Origin: Pseudohongiella sp.
GTDB taxonomy: Bacteria > Pseudomonadota > Gammaproteobacteria > Pseudomonadales > Pseudohongiellaceae
DNA length: 64,000 bases
Assembly: GCA_030696315.1 (NCBI GenBank)
Contig: JAUYSM010000073.1
Span: 21,265-85,264 of the forward strand
Direction: 5' to 3'
How positions within the stretch are numbered: the stretch's first letter is position 1; every line of letters begins with the position of its first letter. Below are positions 28,283 to 38,109 of this stretch, piece after piece. The notes beneath the pieces were generated by a model. That model did no database searches. It was not told where the DNA came from and saw only the letters and a program-made list of their open reading frames with translations. The position numbers were made by a program, and so were the translations under genes.

Positions 28283-29634
28283 GTCTTCGCTTCAGAGTCA
28301 ATCTTGCCATCTCACTGATTGGCATCCTGTGTATTGTGGTCATGACCTACGTCCTGATCGATTACAAACGCAAATCCATTGGTCAGGAAATTGAGGCGGG
28401 TACCCGTGTCACGATTCAGTTGTTGGAGTCCATTTTGTTGTCACCGGTTTACACGGCAGACGCCCCGGACCCCTTGGCAAATCTGACACAATACCTGCGC
28501 AGTGTAGGTCGGGTGCGTGCTAACGAAGTCCGTTTGTATGACAGGAACAATATCCTGATATATGAGTCACCACCGTCAGAGTATAAACAGGGACGTTGGG
28601 CACCTCGGTGGTTCACCATACTGGTTGCGCCCGACATTGCACAGGTGCGGCTGTCACTGATAGGAGGCTCGATACTGATTACGCCTGACTCTTCACGCTC
28701 AGTGCTTGATGCCTGGGACGAGTTTGTTCGCTTTGCGCTGTTTATCGTGGTTTTCCTGTTACTGTTAAATATCGCGGTGTTTCGGGTGCTCGGCCGCACA
28801 CTGCAACCCTTAAAAGACATTGTTGTGGCCATGTCTGACATGGAAAAAGGCACGTATAGCGTGCGGCTGAAAAGTTATGATCTGCCGGAGTTTAATGTGA
28901 TAGCTCATACCTTTAACAGCATGGCGGGCTCATTGGAAACCGCGCTTACCACTGAACGGGAATTGGAACAGAATCGTAAACTCACACAGTTGATCCACGA
29001 GAAACTGGAAGAAGAACGCAAGTCGATCGCCAGAGAGCTGCACGATGAGCTCGGGCAATGTGTCACGGCCATAAAAACCATCGGGACTGCAATTGCCAAT
29101 CGTTATGACAACAAACACGATGAGACCCGACAGAACGCGGAGACCATCGTTGAGGTAGCTTCACACATTTACGATGTCGTGCATTCCATGATTCGGCAGT
29201 TGAGACCCAGTGCGCTCGACAATCTGGGTCTGTCCGATGCCATTAGCGACCTTGTTGCGCAATATCAGCGTCAACATCCACGGTTAAAGGTTGACCTGAT
29301 GTTGGGTGAGGGCCTGGACCAATTCGACGAAAAAGTGAATATCACGGTTTATCGTGTTGTGCAGGAAAGTCTGACCAATGTTGTCAAACATGCTGAGGCG
29401 ACGCAGGTAACAGTGGCCCTGTCACTTTTGCATGATGCGCCCGCATGTTTACACATACGCATCAGTGATGATGGCAAAGGTTTGGGCGCTGCTTACACCG
29501 AAGGACAGCGCTTCGGCATGCTGGGAATTAAAGAACGGGTGCAGGCGTTTGGCGGCGATGTGCAATATGATTCGCGTCCAGATAGCGGCACATTGATAGT
29601 GGCTAGCCTGCCTGTTGGCCTGGATAAGTTATGA
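28279..29634 (+). CDS. NarL-type sensor histidine kinase (HisKA_3)
   Basis: HAMP; IARELHDELGQCVTAIKT H-box. Confidence 0.9.
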   Translation: MSLRFRVNLAISLIGILCIVVMTYVLIDYKRKSIGQEIEAGTRVTIQLLESILLSPVYTADAPDPLANLTQYLRSVGRVRANEVRLYDRNNILIYESPPSEYKQGRWAPRWFTILVAPDIAQVRLSLIGGSILITPDSSRSVLDAWDEFVRFALFIVVFLLLLNIAVFRVLGRTLQPLKDIVVAMSDMEKGTYSVRLKSYDLPEFNVIAHTFNSMAGSLETALTTERELEQNRKLTQLIHEKLEEERKSIARELHDELGQCVTAIKTIGTAIANRYDNKHDETRQNAETIVEVASHIYDVVHSMIRQLRPSALDNLGLSDAISDLVAQYQRQHPRLKVDLMLGEGLDQFDEKVNITVYRVVQESLTNVVKHAEATQVTVALSLLHDAPACLHIRISDDGKGLGAAYTEGQRFGMLGIKERVQAFGGDVQYDSRPDSGTLIVASLPVGLDKL

Positions 29635-30275
29635 GCACTGGCCGTATCAAAGTGATGCTGGTTGATGATCATGCGGTGGTACGCATGGGCTTCAAATTGC
29701 TACTTCAGGGTTCTCCCGACATTGCGGTGGTGGGTGAGGCGCAGAGCGGCGAGGAAGCGGTTCGGCTGTTTCAGGCGCTGGCGCCGGACGTACTGGTGAT
29801 GGACATCTCCATGCCGGGCATAGGGGGCCTTGAAGCGATCGATCGGGTGCTGGCCAAAAAACCACAGCAGAAAATCCTGGTGCTGTCGGCGCATGAAGAT
29901 GTCATGTATGCCCGCCGTGTGCTCAAGGCCGGTGCATCGGGTTATCTGACCAAACGCAGTGCGGCGGAAGTGCTGATGGAGGCCATTCGCGCGGTGCACA
30001 AAGGTCAGTTGTATCTGGAACCGTTGATTGCGCAGGCCATGGCGGTTGAGCAAGTTTCTGGCTCAAAAAACCCGGTTGATGCCCTCAGTGAAAAAGAGTT
30101 CAAGGTGTTTATTGCGCTGGCCAAGGGCAAGTCTGTGCAGGAAATTGCAGATGTCATGTCCTTAAGCCCGCGTACCATAGGCACGCATTTGTACAATATC
30201 AAACAGAAACTCAACGCGTCCAACAGCGCTGAGTTGGCGATCATAGCGATTCGGGCAGGTTTGGTTGAGCCTTGA
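29631..30275 (+). CDS. LuxR/NarL-type response regulator
   Basis: Receiver domain MLVDDHAVVRMG, C-terminal LuxR HTH VQEIADVMSLSPRTIGTHLYNIKQKL. Confidence 0.9.
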   Translation: MSTGRIKVMLVDDHAVVRMGFKLLLQGSPDIAVVGEAQSGEEAVRLFQALAPDVLVMDISMPGIGGLEAIDRVLAKKPQQKILVLSAHEDVMYARRVLKAGASGYLTKRSAAEVLMEAIRAVHKGQLYLEPLIAQAMAVEQVSGSKNPVDALSEKEFKVFIALAKGKSVQEIADVMSLSPRTIGTHLYNIKQKLNASNSAELAIIAIRAGLVEP

Positions 30276-30288
30276 TGAGCTTGAAATG

Positions 30289-30327
30289 TAGTGCGACATC
30301 GTACTTGTATAGTTCGATATCGCACTA
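30289..30327. promoter_or_regulatory. Double palindromic operator upstream of the Acg-like/marR gene pair
   Basis: AGTGCGACATCGTACT-tgtat-AGTTCGATATCGCACT, two 16-bp AGTNCGANNTCGNACT sites. Confidence 0.7.
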
Positions 30328-30363
30328 TATGATGATTGGACTCATTTGCCGAGGTCGTCATTC

Positions 30364-31524
30364 ATGAATACCCACGCTCAACCCATGCCCCGCAGAAAGT
30401 TTATTGCCATGCTTGGCGGCGGATTTATCGTTGCTGCCGGATCAGGTGTGACGGCCTTTTCACTGACCAGAACACCGCATCAAGCACTGGCGCCCTGGGA
30501 AGAAGCAGGTCAATACCAGGAGCCCCGTCGTTTTGCATTGTCCTACGCAATACTCGCCCCTAACCCACATAACCTGCAGCCTTGGCTTGTTGATCTGTCG
30601 CAGCCCGATGTGGTGATGTTGCTGGCAGATCCAGATCGTCGCTTGCCGGAGACAGATCCTAATGACCGGCAGTTGACCATAGGGCTTGGCTGTTTCCTTG
30701 AGCTCATGCGCATCGCGGCATCTGTGCAGGGCTATCAGTTGGATATCACGCTGTTTCCCCAAGGCTCAGAACAGGCATTGATAGCGTCACGACCCGTTGC
30801 CAGCGTGCGTTTTACCCAGGCGGGTTTGGTAGCAGACCCGTTGTTTAACTCTATTCTGCAGCGCCGTTCGACCAAAGAGCCGTTTGATATGGGGCAACAG
30901 GTTGACGATATACACATCGCTGCGCTGAACCCGTCGATTGATCGGGTGAGATTTTCCGGGACGCGTGAACCCGGGCAAGTTGAAGTGTTGCGGGCGCTGA
31001 TCTGGGATGCCTACCAGGTGGAGTACTTAACACCCTCCAAGCTGCAGGAAAGTATTGATGTAATGCGTATGGGTAAGGCTGCCATCAATGCGACGCCGGA
31101 TGGCATTGATATTGGCGGTATGCCGCTGGAGGGCATGCTGGCACTGGGTTTGTTATCCAAAGCTGGGTTACAAACGCCTGGTACGATTGCCTATCAGACC
31201 GGGTTGGATATGTATAAAACGATGTTTGCGGCGACACCGGCCTTTGTTTGCTTAACGACAGCCGGCAACAGCCGCGAAGATCAGATTGCGGCCGGTCAGG
31301 CGTGGTTGCGGCTGAATCTGTTGACCACACAACACGGCATGGCGCTGCATCCGGTCAGTCAGTGCCTGCAGGAATATGCGGAAATGCAGACACATTACCG
31401 TCAAGCGCATGTGTTGTTGGCGCAGTCAGGGGAAACGGTGCAGATGCTCGGGCGTTTGGGGTATGCTGCAGCCGTTGCACCGACCCCGCGCTGGAGATTG
31501 GATGAAAAAATCAGCATCACCTGA
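30364..31524 (+). CDS. Acg-like FMN nitroreductase-family protein with Tat-like signal
   Basis: MPRRKFIAMLGGGFIVAAGSGVTAF; LSYAILAPNPHNLQPW nitroreductase-like motif. Confidence 0.8.
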   Translation: MNTHAQPMPRRKFIAMLGGGFIVAAGSGVTAFSLTRTPHQALAPWEEAGQYQEPRRFALSYAILAPNPHNLQPWLVDLSQPDVVMLLADPDRRLPETDPNDRQLTIGLGCFLELMRIAASVQGYQLDITLFPQGSEQALIASRPVASVRFTQAGLVADPLFNSILQRRSTKEPFDMGQQVDDIHIAALNPSIDRVRFSGTREPGQVEVLRALIWDAYQVEYLTPSKLQESIDVMRMGKAAINATPDGIDIGGMPLEGMLALGLLSKAGLQTPGTIAYQTGLDMYKTMFAATPAFVCLTTAGNSREDQIAAGQAWLRLNLLTTQHGMALHPVSQCLQEYAEMQTHYRQAHVLLAQSGETVQMLGRLGYAAAVAPTPRWRLDEKISIT

Positions 31525-31972
31525 GTTACCCGAGATCAATAATGCACAGTTGATGTTCGACGTACTGAATGAGATTGGCATTATTTCTCAGCTCAGTCGC
31601 GCCAAATTGGAATCGCGCCTGAATGATGGTCTGACACAACACCATTTTGGCGCGTTAAACCATCTGGTCAGACTGGGCGATGGCCGCACCCCTCTGGAGA
31701 TGGCGCGCGCCTTTCAAGTCCCCAAAACCAGCATGTCGCACACACTGGCCGGACTGGAAAAACGTGGGTTGATCCGTATGGAACCCAATCCACAGGACGG
31801 TCGCGGCAAACTGATCTGGCTCACTGATGCCGGACGGGCGCTCCGTAACAGCGCCATCAGCAACATCATGCCCGATGTGATTGCCATGATCCCCGAGTTC
31901 AAGAGGGACGACGCTGAAGCCGTGTTGCCGCTGCTGCGCAAGCTGCGCGTGTTGCTGGATGCGTCGCGGTGA
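31502..31972 (+). CDS. MarR family transcriptional regulator
   Basis: Winged HTH PLEMARAFQVPKTSMSHTLAGLEKRGLIRMEPNPQDGRGKLIWLTDAG; start ATG 31502 overlaps the preceding stop. Confidence 0.85.
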   Translation: MKKSASPELPEINNAQLMFDVLNEIGIISQLSRAKLESRLNDGLTQHHFGALNHLVRLGDGRTPLEMARAFQVPKTSMSHTLAGLEKRGLIRMEPNPQDGRGKLIWLTDAGRALRNSAISNIMPDVIAMIPEFKRDDAEAVLPLLRKLRVLLDASR

Positions 31973-32014
31973 AGATGTTCTGGTTGTCAAACGCTACAAT
32001 CGCCACTCGCCAGT

Positions 32015-32518
32015 TCAATCGGTACTGATTGGATTCCAGCGCGACCACTCAGCAAGAAACCGCGTTGCACATTCCCCGGCCACGAGTTGCTCATCAAAGC
32101 GGGTGCTGGCAATGGTGTTGATGCTACTGTGTTGCCAAAGCAGTGAATTAACTTTGGTGTTCTCCAGCTCCCAGTATTCCACTGATGTGGTATAGGCAAT
32201 CTCGTTGCCCGCGCGAGTCGCCTGCACTGCACACACCAGATAGTTGCGGTTGGCGGGGCGCCGTCTAATGCCTTCGTTCAGCAGCATCTGTTCAAAATGT
32301 TGCAGGGTTGCCAAGCGGAAGCTATCAAACACTTGTGGCATATCTTTCCAGTCACCCACCTGCACATATAAATCAAACTGAGTTTTGCCAGTAAAGGCAA
32401 TTCCATTGCCGCGCGGGAAAACCTGGGCATGCAGCGGAGCGGCTAACAGCATCAATGCTGCCAGCACAGCGGTAGTGGAGGTGACGAGGGAGGTTAAAGC
32501 TCGAGTCCATGATTTCAC
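32015..32518 (-). CDS. Exported protein of unknown function
   Basis: Signal peptide ending PLHAQ; 167-aa ORF. Confidence 0.6.
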   Translation of the reverse strand: MKSWTRALTSLVTSTTAVLAALMLLAAPLHAQVFPRGNGIAFTGKTQFDLYVQVGDWKDMPQVFDSFRLATLQHFEQMLLNEGIRRRPANRNYLVCAVQATRAGNEIAYTTSVEYWELENTKVNSLLWQHSSINTIASTRFDEQLVAGECATRFLAEWSRWNPISTD

Positions 32519-32668
32519 GATTATTTATTCTGCCTGCTGTTGTGGTGTCGAAACTCGCATTCTAGCCGTTTCGACTTTCCCGATGGTGCCTGATTCGATG
32601 GTTGACAATGATTTTAATGTGAAAGGAATCACTCCCTGCAGCAAACATGTAAACGTGGCGCGTATGAT

Positions 32669-33358
32669 TCACTTATTGCTGGTCAGCCCCACAAACGCCT
32701 TTTTGTGCTTCTCAAAGCGCCGTTTAGGAGTTGAGTCTGCCAGTGCCAAGGCCATCGCGGCGTTCAATTCATAAGCGTTGGTGTCGTAGCCAGCATCAGC
32801 CAGCGCCTGCCGGAAGCCTTTAAGGTGCGCCTCGCCAGCATGTGACAGTTCCGGAATAAAGGAGCTTGGAATGCTCAGGTCGTTCGGGTCTTCGTATGAC
32901 TTCTTGCAACCCTCAACATCTTTGGCATGAAAGGTTTTGCAGCGCGCAGGACGCACCTCGTAAATAGAGCACTGGCCATTATCCAGAAAAGCGCACTTAA
33001 GATTGGCGGTGAGCTGTCCTTGTGTTGAAAGTGCCTGCAGGGTTGTTGTATTGGCAGCAAGCTCTTCCTGAAGTCTCGCCACCCGCGCCGGGCTGAATTT
33101 TGCCCGCACATAATCAACAATCCGGAACACTTCCTCGGCATGCACGTCCACTTTGAAATAGCAGCAGTACCAACAGCCGGCCTGGCACGCGATGCCGCCC
33201 GAGACGCTTGATACAATCAGCTTGGCAATTGCATCCTGCCGCTGTTGGCTGGCCGCCAGTGCGGGTTTCCAACCGTGCGATTTGATATCCGCCTGTGTGA
33301 TGGCGTGCTCACGACAGGTAATTTCTGTAAACGGATTCTGAGCGCGTGAGTTACTCAA
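32669..33358 (-). CDS. YkgJ family cysteine cluster protein
   Basis: CQAGCWYCCYFKVDV...CAFLDNGQCSIYEVRPARCKTF. Confidence 0.85.
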   Translation of the reverse strand: MSNSRAQNPFTEITCREHAITQADIKSHGWKPALAASQQRQDAIAKLIVSSVSGGIACQAGCWYCCYFKVDVHAEEVFRIVDYVRAKFSPARVARLQEELAANTTTLQALSTQGQLTANLKCAFLDNGQCSIYEVRPARCKTFHAKDVEGCKKSYEDPNDLSIPSSFIPELSHAGEAHLKGFRQALADAGYDTNAYELNAAMALALADSTPKRRFEKHKKAFVGLTSNK

Positions 33359-33741
33359 TCTTTAAACACCCTGAGTTGCAGCACATTGCCTTCACAATCA
33401 GCGGCATTGCCAGCCGTAAAGCCTGTGCCGTGCCAGCGTTGGCTCTGCATGATGCCGCCCAAGCGGTTCACTACCTCAGTCGCCCACTCAAAACTGGACA
33501 CCGTGAAGAACAACTTGATTGCAGTGTCTTCTCTGAGTTCCGGCGGTGTTGAAATCTCAACCATGCTGGCGATATGAGGCGGCATGGCATGAATAACCAA
33601 TTGAAAATCGCCGAGTTGCAGTACTGTAAATTCATTACTTTCATGTATGACTGACCCGCTGAGAAGTTCACCATAAAAATCAGTCATCGCGCGCAGATTC
33701 TTGGCATAAATCACAGCGCCTGTTTGTGCGGGGCCTGGCAT
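33355..33741 (-). CDS. VOC (glyoxalase/bleomycin resistance) family protein
   Basis: GAVIYAKNLRAMTDFYGELL...GNVLQLRVF. Confidence 0.8.
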   Translation of the reverse strand: MPGPAQTGAVIYAKNLRAMTDFYGELLSGSVIHESNEFTVLQLGDFQLVIHAMPPHIASMVEISTPPELREDTAIKLFFTVSSFEWATEVVNRLGGIMQSQRWHGTGFTAGNAADCEGNVLQLRVFKD

Positions 33742-33774
33742 GAATGTGTCTCCTTCTTGATAGTTTTTCTTGAT

Positions 33775-34122
33775 TTATTGATTGTTAACGCGGCTGGGCC
33801 CAAGCAGCAAGGCCACAAGATTGTTGTTAACTTTGAAGCTGTGGATAAACAAATAAACACTCAGAAAAACAGCGCCGCCAAAAAATGCCAGCACACCAAG
33901 GGCTAATCCTGCACCAGAGAACTGATGCCGCCATGCCACCCACAGCGCTGACAGTGCCAGGAAGCACATAAAGTCCAGGTTAAACTGCCCTGGCCATGCC
34001 ATTTGTGCCATGTCACCAAAAAATACCGGTAACAGATTGATGCCATGGTTGGTGATGACCACCAAGGTGTAGACGGTCAGGACAGTAAAGATAACAACAA
34101 GCAAAAGCCGAAAGCCGATCAT
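33775..34122 (-). CDS. Small membrane protein of unknown function
   Basis: 115 aa with several hydrophobic segments. Confidence 0.6.
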   Translation of the reverse strand: MIGFRLLLVVIFTVLTVYTLVVITNHGINLLPVFFGDMAQMAWPGQFNLDFMCFLALSALWVAWRHQFSGAGLALGVLAFFGGAVFLSVYLFIHSFKVNNNLVALLLGPSRVNNQ

Positions 34123-34199
34123 GATGATATCTCCTGGATATCAGAATCTATCGTCACTGGCTGCCCTGGTCGGCAGCCAGTTCCCGTGAAGCAAGGCAA

Positions 34200-35333
34200 T
34201 TACTTTTGCGGGCAAATCAAAAACTTTTCACCGGTGTGCTTGGCGTAATACTGACGCACCGTTTCCGCATCAAGTGCTTCGACCAGCGACAGTTCGTTGG
34301 TGTAATGGCTGGCAAAAGTAGTGGTCAGTTCCCGTGCCACGCGTGCGCGCAAACGCACAGCGACTTCCATGCCGGCTTTGGCGAGGAAGTTGGGCAGCAA
34401 CCAGCCGCCGACGCCCCACGCCATACCGTAAGCGCGTTGCAACTTGGTGGCAGACACATCAAGGTTGCCGTAAAGATACACCTGCTTGTGTTTGACGGAA
34501 CCATAGATGCTGTAGGCGCCCGGGGTGCGTGCAGCTGCGGCTTCCATACAGGTCAGAATGTCAGACGCCAGTGTGCCACCGCCAGTGGCATCAAAGGCCA
34601 GTGTTGCGCCAGTGGCGTGAATGGCATCCGTCAGCTCCGCCATAAAATCGGCTGAGCTGCTATCCACGACATACTTGGCGCCCATGTCACGCAACATAGC
34701 GGCTTGCTCTGGTTTGCGCACCACGTTCACCAACTCAACACCATCGTCTTTGCATATTCGCACCAGCATTTGCCCAAGATTGGAAGCTGCGGCGGTATGC
34801 ACCAGCGCGGTATGACCTTCCATCTTCATGGTCTCAATCATCGACAGCGCGGTCAGCGGATTCACAAAACAGGAGGCGCCATCTTTGGCCGTGTGTCCTT
34901 CCAAAAGGGGCAGACACGCAGCCGCATCCACACAGCGGTATTGTGCATACATGCTGCCACCCATCACAGCGACAATTTTTCCGGACAAACTTTTTGCCAG
35001 CTCGGAACTGCCCGTTGCCACCACTGTGCCGGCACCTTCGTTACCTACCGCTAAAGCCTGGCCTACACGGGCTTTCATGGCAGGCATGGCTTGTTGCGGA
35101 ACCGGGGCGCTTAACACTGTGCTGTTACCTGATCCTATCGTCTGTGCAGCGCTGATATCAGCGCGACCAAACATCACGCCCTGATCCGATGGATTGATGG
35201 GTGTTGCTTCAATTTTGACCAAGACCTGATCCGGGCCAGGTGTTGGTATAGGTTTTTCGATCAGCTCCAAGCGCAACTCGCCGGATGCGTTGATGGTGGA
35301 GAACATTTGTAAGAAACTTGCGTTTGCGGACAT
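34200..35333 (-). CDS. MDR superfamily zinc-type alcohol dehydrogenase / quinone oxidoreductase-like
   Basis: IEATPINPSDQGVMFG, NEGAGTVVATG, HTAAASNLGQMLVRI. Confidence 0.85.
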   Translation of the reverse strand: MSANASFLQMFSTINASGELRLELIEKPIPTPGPDQVLVKIEATPINPSDQGVMFGRADISAAQTIGSGNSTVLSAPVPQQAMPAMKARVGQALAVGNEGAGTVVATGSSELAKSLSGKIVAVMGGSMYAQYRCVDAAACLPLLEGHTAKDGASCFVNPLTALSMIETMKMEGHTALVHTAAASNLGQMLVRICKDDGVELVNVVRKPEQAAMLRDMGAKYVVDSSSADFMAELTDAIHATGATLAFDATGGGTLASDILTCMEAAAARTPGAYSIYGSVKHKQVYLYGNLDVSATKLQRAYGMAWGVGGWLLPNFLAKAGMEVAVRLRARVARELTTTFASHYTNELSLVEALDAETVRQYYAKHTGEKFLICPQK

Positions 35334-35381
35334 GGGGGCCTCGTTGTTGATTGTTTATCGTGTTTTTTGTCTTGGTCGTTT

Positions 35382-36413
35382 TTACTTAAGCCATTGTCGG
35401 ATTTTTCCGACCCCATCAATAACGCTGATTTCAGCATAACAGCCATTAATCAGGGTAAGGTTGGGAGGAGCATGACCAATATCCACGTCGTACAGCACTG
35501 GGATATTCTTATTGCTCAAATGCTCATTCAATACATCCATATAAGTCAAATCATGTGTGTTGTCTGAATCTGGTCTGAAATTTCTGCCTAAAATCAGCGC
35601 ATTGATCTGGGTGAATACCCCACGAAATTGCATGCTGTGTATGGCTCGTACCAGTTCGCAGGGACTCATCTCCACATTCTCAAGATACAGCAGCAAGCCA
35701 TCATTGTGGGTTGAACGGAGTTTGGACAGCTCCAGATGAGGTGTGCCAAATAAGTGAATGAGCGTATCCCAGCACCCACCAATCAATCTGCCCGACAGGG
35801 TAGTGTCATGGGCTGATTTTTGCAGCCACTTCCATGTCGTATTGTGTTCGCCAACAACATAGGCAAGTGGATCGATCTCGATTTGTGGCCAACGCATTGT
35901 GTGCTTTTCCGAGCTTGCCTGGGTAAAGCTTCCACCCATGGGCGTGTCCAGATAATTCAAGGTGTTTACAAGCAATGGGTCAACGTTGGTATCGATCAAA
36001 TCCATCAGATTTGAACAATGTACAGTCGCCCATCCGATCATTGAATGAATTGAAACAGCAAGTGTGCTGACATCAGAAAATCCAAATAGCCATTTAGGTT
36101 TTGCCCGTGCAAGCTGATCAAAATCCAGCAGAGGTAAAAGCTCTATCGCTAGTTCACCACCCCATGGTGGGGCAACTGCATCGATATTGTCATCCAGCAA
36201 AAACGTCATCAATTCTGTGGCGCGCGCTTCTTTGGATGCGCTGACGTGTTTAGGCGAGTTATTCAGGCAGTTGCCAATAATGACCTCATAACCACGGTTT
36301 TCAAGCGTCCGCACTATCTCAGAGAAACGCTTTTTGTGGGTCTCGGCAATGCCGGCAGAAAACGCCGTAATCGCGATCCGACTGCCTTGACGCAGGGGTT
36401 GCGGGTAGATCAA
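35382..36413 (-). CDS. S66 family peptidase (LD-carboxypeptidase / MccF-like)
   Basis: GSRIAITAFSAGI, APPWGGELAIELLPLLDFD, WLFGFSDVSTL. Confidence 0.85.
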   Translation of the reverse strand: MIYPQPLRQGSRIAITAFSAGIAETHKKRFSEIVRTLENRGYEVIIGNCLNNSPKHVSASKEARATELMTFLLDDNIDAVAPPWGGELAIELLPLLDFDQLARAKPKWLFGFSDVSTLAVSIHSMIGWATVHCSNLMDLIDTNVDPLLVNTLNYLDTPMGGSFTQASSEKHTMRWPQIEIDPLAYVVGEHNTTWKWLQKSAHDTTLSGRLIGGCWDTLIHLFGTPHLELSKLRSTHNDGLLLYLENVEMSPCELVRAIHSMQFRGVFTQINALILGRNFRPDSDNTHDLTYMDVLNEHLSNKNIPVLYDVDIGHAPPNLTLINGCYAEISVIDGVGKIRQWLK

Positions 36414-36545
36414 TGTGCAGTTCTCCGTGTGAATGCTGTGACCATGGTGCCAACAATGAATCTCAGGAGCTTATAACATTTTCAGATGGTGAGTATGAGT
36501 GCCAATCTGTCAAAGCAATGGTGGTTATAAACTGATGCCGTCACG

Positions 36546-37883
36546 TCATGCCAACCCGCTCAAGCGCTCTTTGAGATCTTTAGAGGCATAAAACACAAAG
36601 GCGTTACCTTGTCTGGTTTTCTCCAGCAAACCCAGCGCTTCGAGTGAAAGTAAATCATTTCGTGCCGTCTGGTAGACCACGGCATGTGAGCGCTGATGTG
36701 CGTCTACCCGGTAGGCCTCGCCTGCATTACGCAGGGCATGATTCAAGAGCGCGATCTGCCGGTGGTTAAAACGTCCACGCAGCGCTGTTGAGGTAGCAAG
36801 CATTTTCTGCGTTTGCCGCTGTTCACGTACCTTGCGGTCGACATACTCATGTAGCGCGGCAATCGCTTGGCGAATAGTGTGTAACTGGTGCAGCAGAAAG
36901 TAAGTCGTATCGTTCCTGTCCGTTTCCGTGTGGAGGTAGGCGCGCATGTATTTCACCGGGGCCTTGCGTAATATGTGGCTGATTGAGGTGTATTCCATTA
37001 GCCAGTAACCGCTCCGTGCCATTGACCAGTAGAACAGTGCTCTGGCTGTGCGGCCATTACCATCAGCAAAAGGATGGTCGTAACCAATCATAAAGTGCAG
37101 CAAAATGGCGCGTATGACGGGGTGAATAAACGGTTCAACACTTTCGTCAGCGTTGGCAAAATCGCACAATCTTTGCATGCGTTCAGGTAATTCGGCGTGA
37201 CTCGGGGGCACATGCAAAGCGGTGTTATCCCTCACATCAACCACCTGAACATCGTCTTTGCGGCGATAACAGCCAACATCACTTGGGTCATCCAGCGTGT
37301 CTTCCGACAACATCCGGTGCAGCGTCAGAACGTTCTCAGGTGTTAGCTTTTCCTGTCGCAATGAGCGCAGGTGTTCCATGGCCCGGTAGTTGTTAAAGAT
37401 CATCCGTTCGCTCAGATCGCGCGGTTTGCGCCCGCTACGCAGCATGGCAGCAGCCACTTTGCGTGTGGTGGCTGCACCTTCCAGTTGGCTAGATGTAATG
37501 GCTTCCTCGATGAGTGAGCTGATCAGAAAGCGGTGCGAGTCGGTTTGCAGTGCATCTCCGGCCCCGCGAATCTGGCCAGCTGCATCGCGGTCGATGTGAT
37601 GCAGACTGATGGTAACCGGTGTAGGTGTGGCAAATACAAAAGGCTTTCCTGCTTTATCCAGCAGAGGCAAAGACTGCAGCAGAGAAACGCGAGAGAAGGA
37701 AACTGCTGCCCACCACTCCGCGTGTGTCAGGCTGTCCGGCGCTGGCCGGCGCCTCAGTTCGTCCCAATGCAGGTACTTGCCACCGGGTAATGGAGACATG
37801 TGAGGCATAAGCTGCGCCAAACTGTCCGGCGTCAGTATTCTCATGATGTCTGAAAATGAAGGCGGATGTTGGGGTAGTCGCAT
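36546..37883 (-). CDS. Fic family protein with C-terminal winged-helix region
   Basis: HPFADGNGRTAR Fic motif; N-terminal inhibitory-type SSQLEG; C-terminal HTH-like NDLLSLEALGLLEKTRQGNAFVFYAS. Confidence 0.9.
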   Translation of the reverse strand: MRLPQHPPSFSDIMRILTPDSLAQLMPHMSPLPGGKYLHWDELRRRPAPDSLTHAEWWAAVSFSRVSLLQSLPLLDKAGKPFVFATPTPVTISLHHIDRDAAGQIRGAGDALQTDSHRFLISSLIEEAITSSQLEGAATTRKVAAAMLRSGRKPRDLSERMIFNNYRAMEHLRSLRQEKLTPENVLTLHRMLSEDTLDDPSDVGCYRRKDDVQVVDVRDNTALHVPPSHAELPERMQRLCDFANADESVEPFIHPVIRAILLHFMIGYDHPFADGNGRTARALFYWSMARSGYWLMEYTSISHILRKAPVKYMRAYLHTETDRNDTTYFLLHQLHTIRQAIAALHEYVDRKVREQRQTQKMLATSTALRGRFNHRQIALLNHALRNAGEAYRVDAHQRSHAVVYQTARNDLLSLEALGLLEKTRQGNAFVFYASKDLKERLSGLA

Positions 37884-37972
37884 TTTCTACTAAATTGGTG
37901 TTGGATTAGTAGAAATTAGTATAGAGCTGGGGTTTATGTAAAGTCTACTAATTTACAAGTAAGTTAGTAGAC
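37884..37972. promoter_or_regulatory. Two related long inverted repeats upstream of the Fic gene
   Basis: TTTCTACTAA-N12-TTAGTAGAAA (37884-37915) and GTCTACTAA-N12-TTAGTAGAC (37943-37972). Confidence 0.75.
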
Positions 37973-38109
37973 TATAGTTTCACAGGCGCTGCCAAAACAA
38001 TTGCCAGAATGGCTATTCCCGCGACAATCCGTCACACCCGTATGATTGCACCTTCCCCTTGCAAGTGGCACAGTAGCCCTCATAAAGTCAGCAAACAGGA
38101 GTATTACTC

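Noticed and set aside
35382-36413. MccF-like peptidase as evidence for a microcin C-type biosynthetic cluster
   Set aside because: No mccA-like peptide, MccB adenylyltransferase or exporter adjacent; S66 peptidases are commonly housekeeping.
36546-37972. Fic gene as part of a classical toxin-antitoxin (FicTA) pair
   Set aside because: No small antitoxin ORF adjacent; the inhibitory-type SSQLEG motif is within the same polypeptide.
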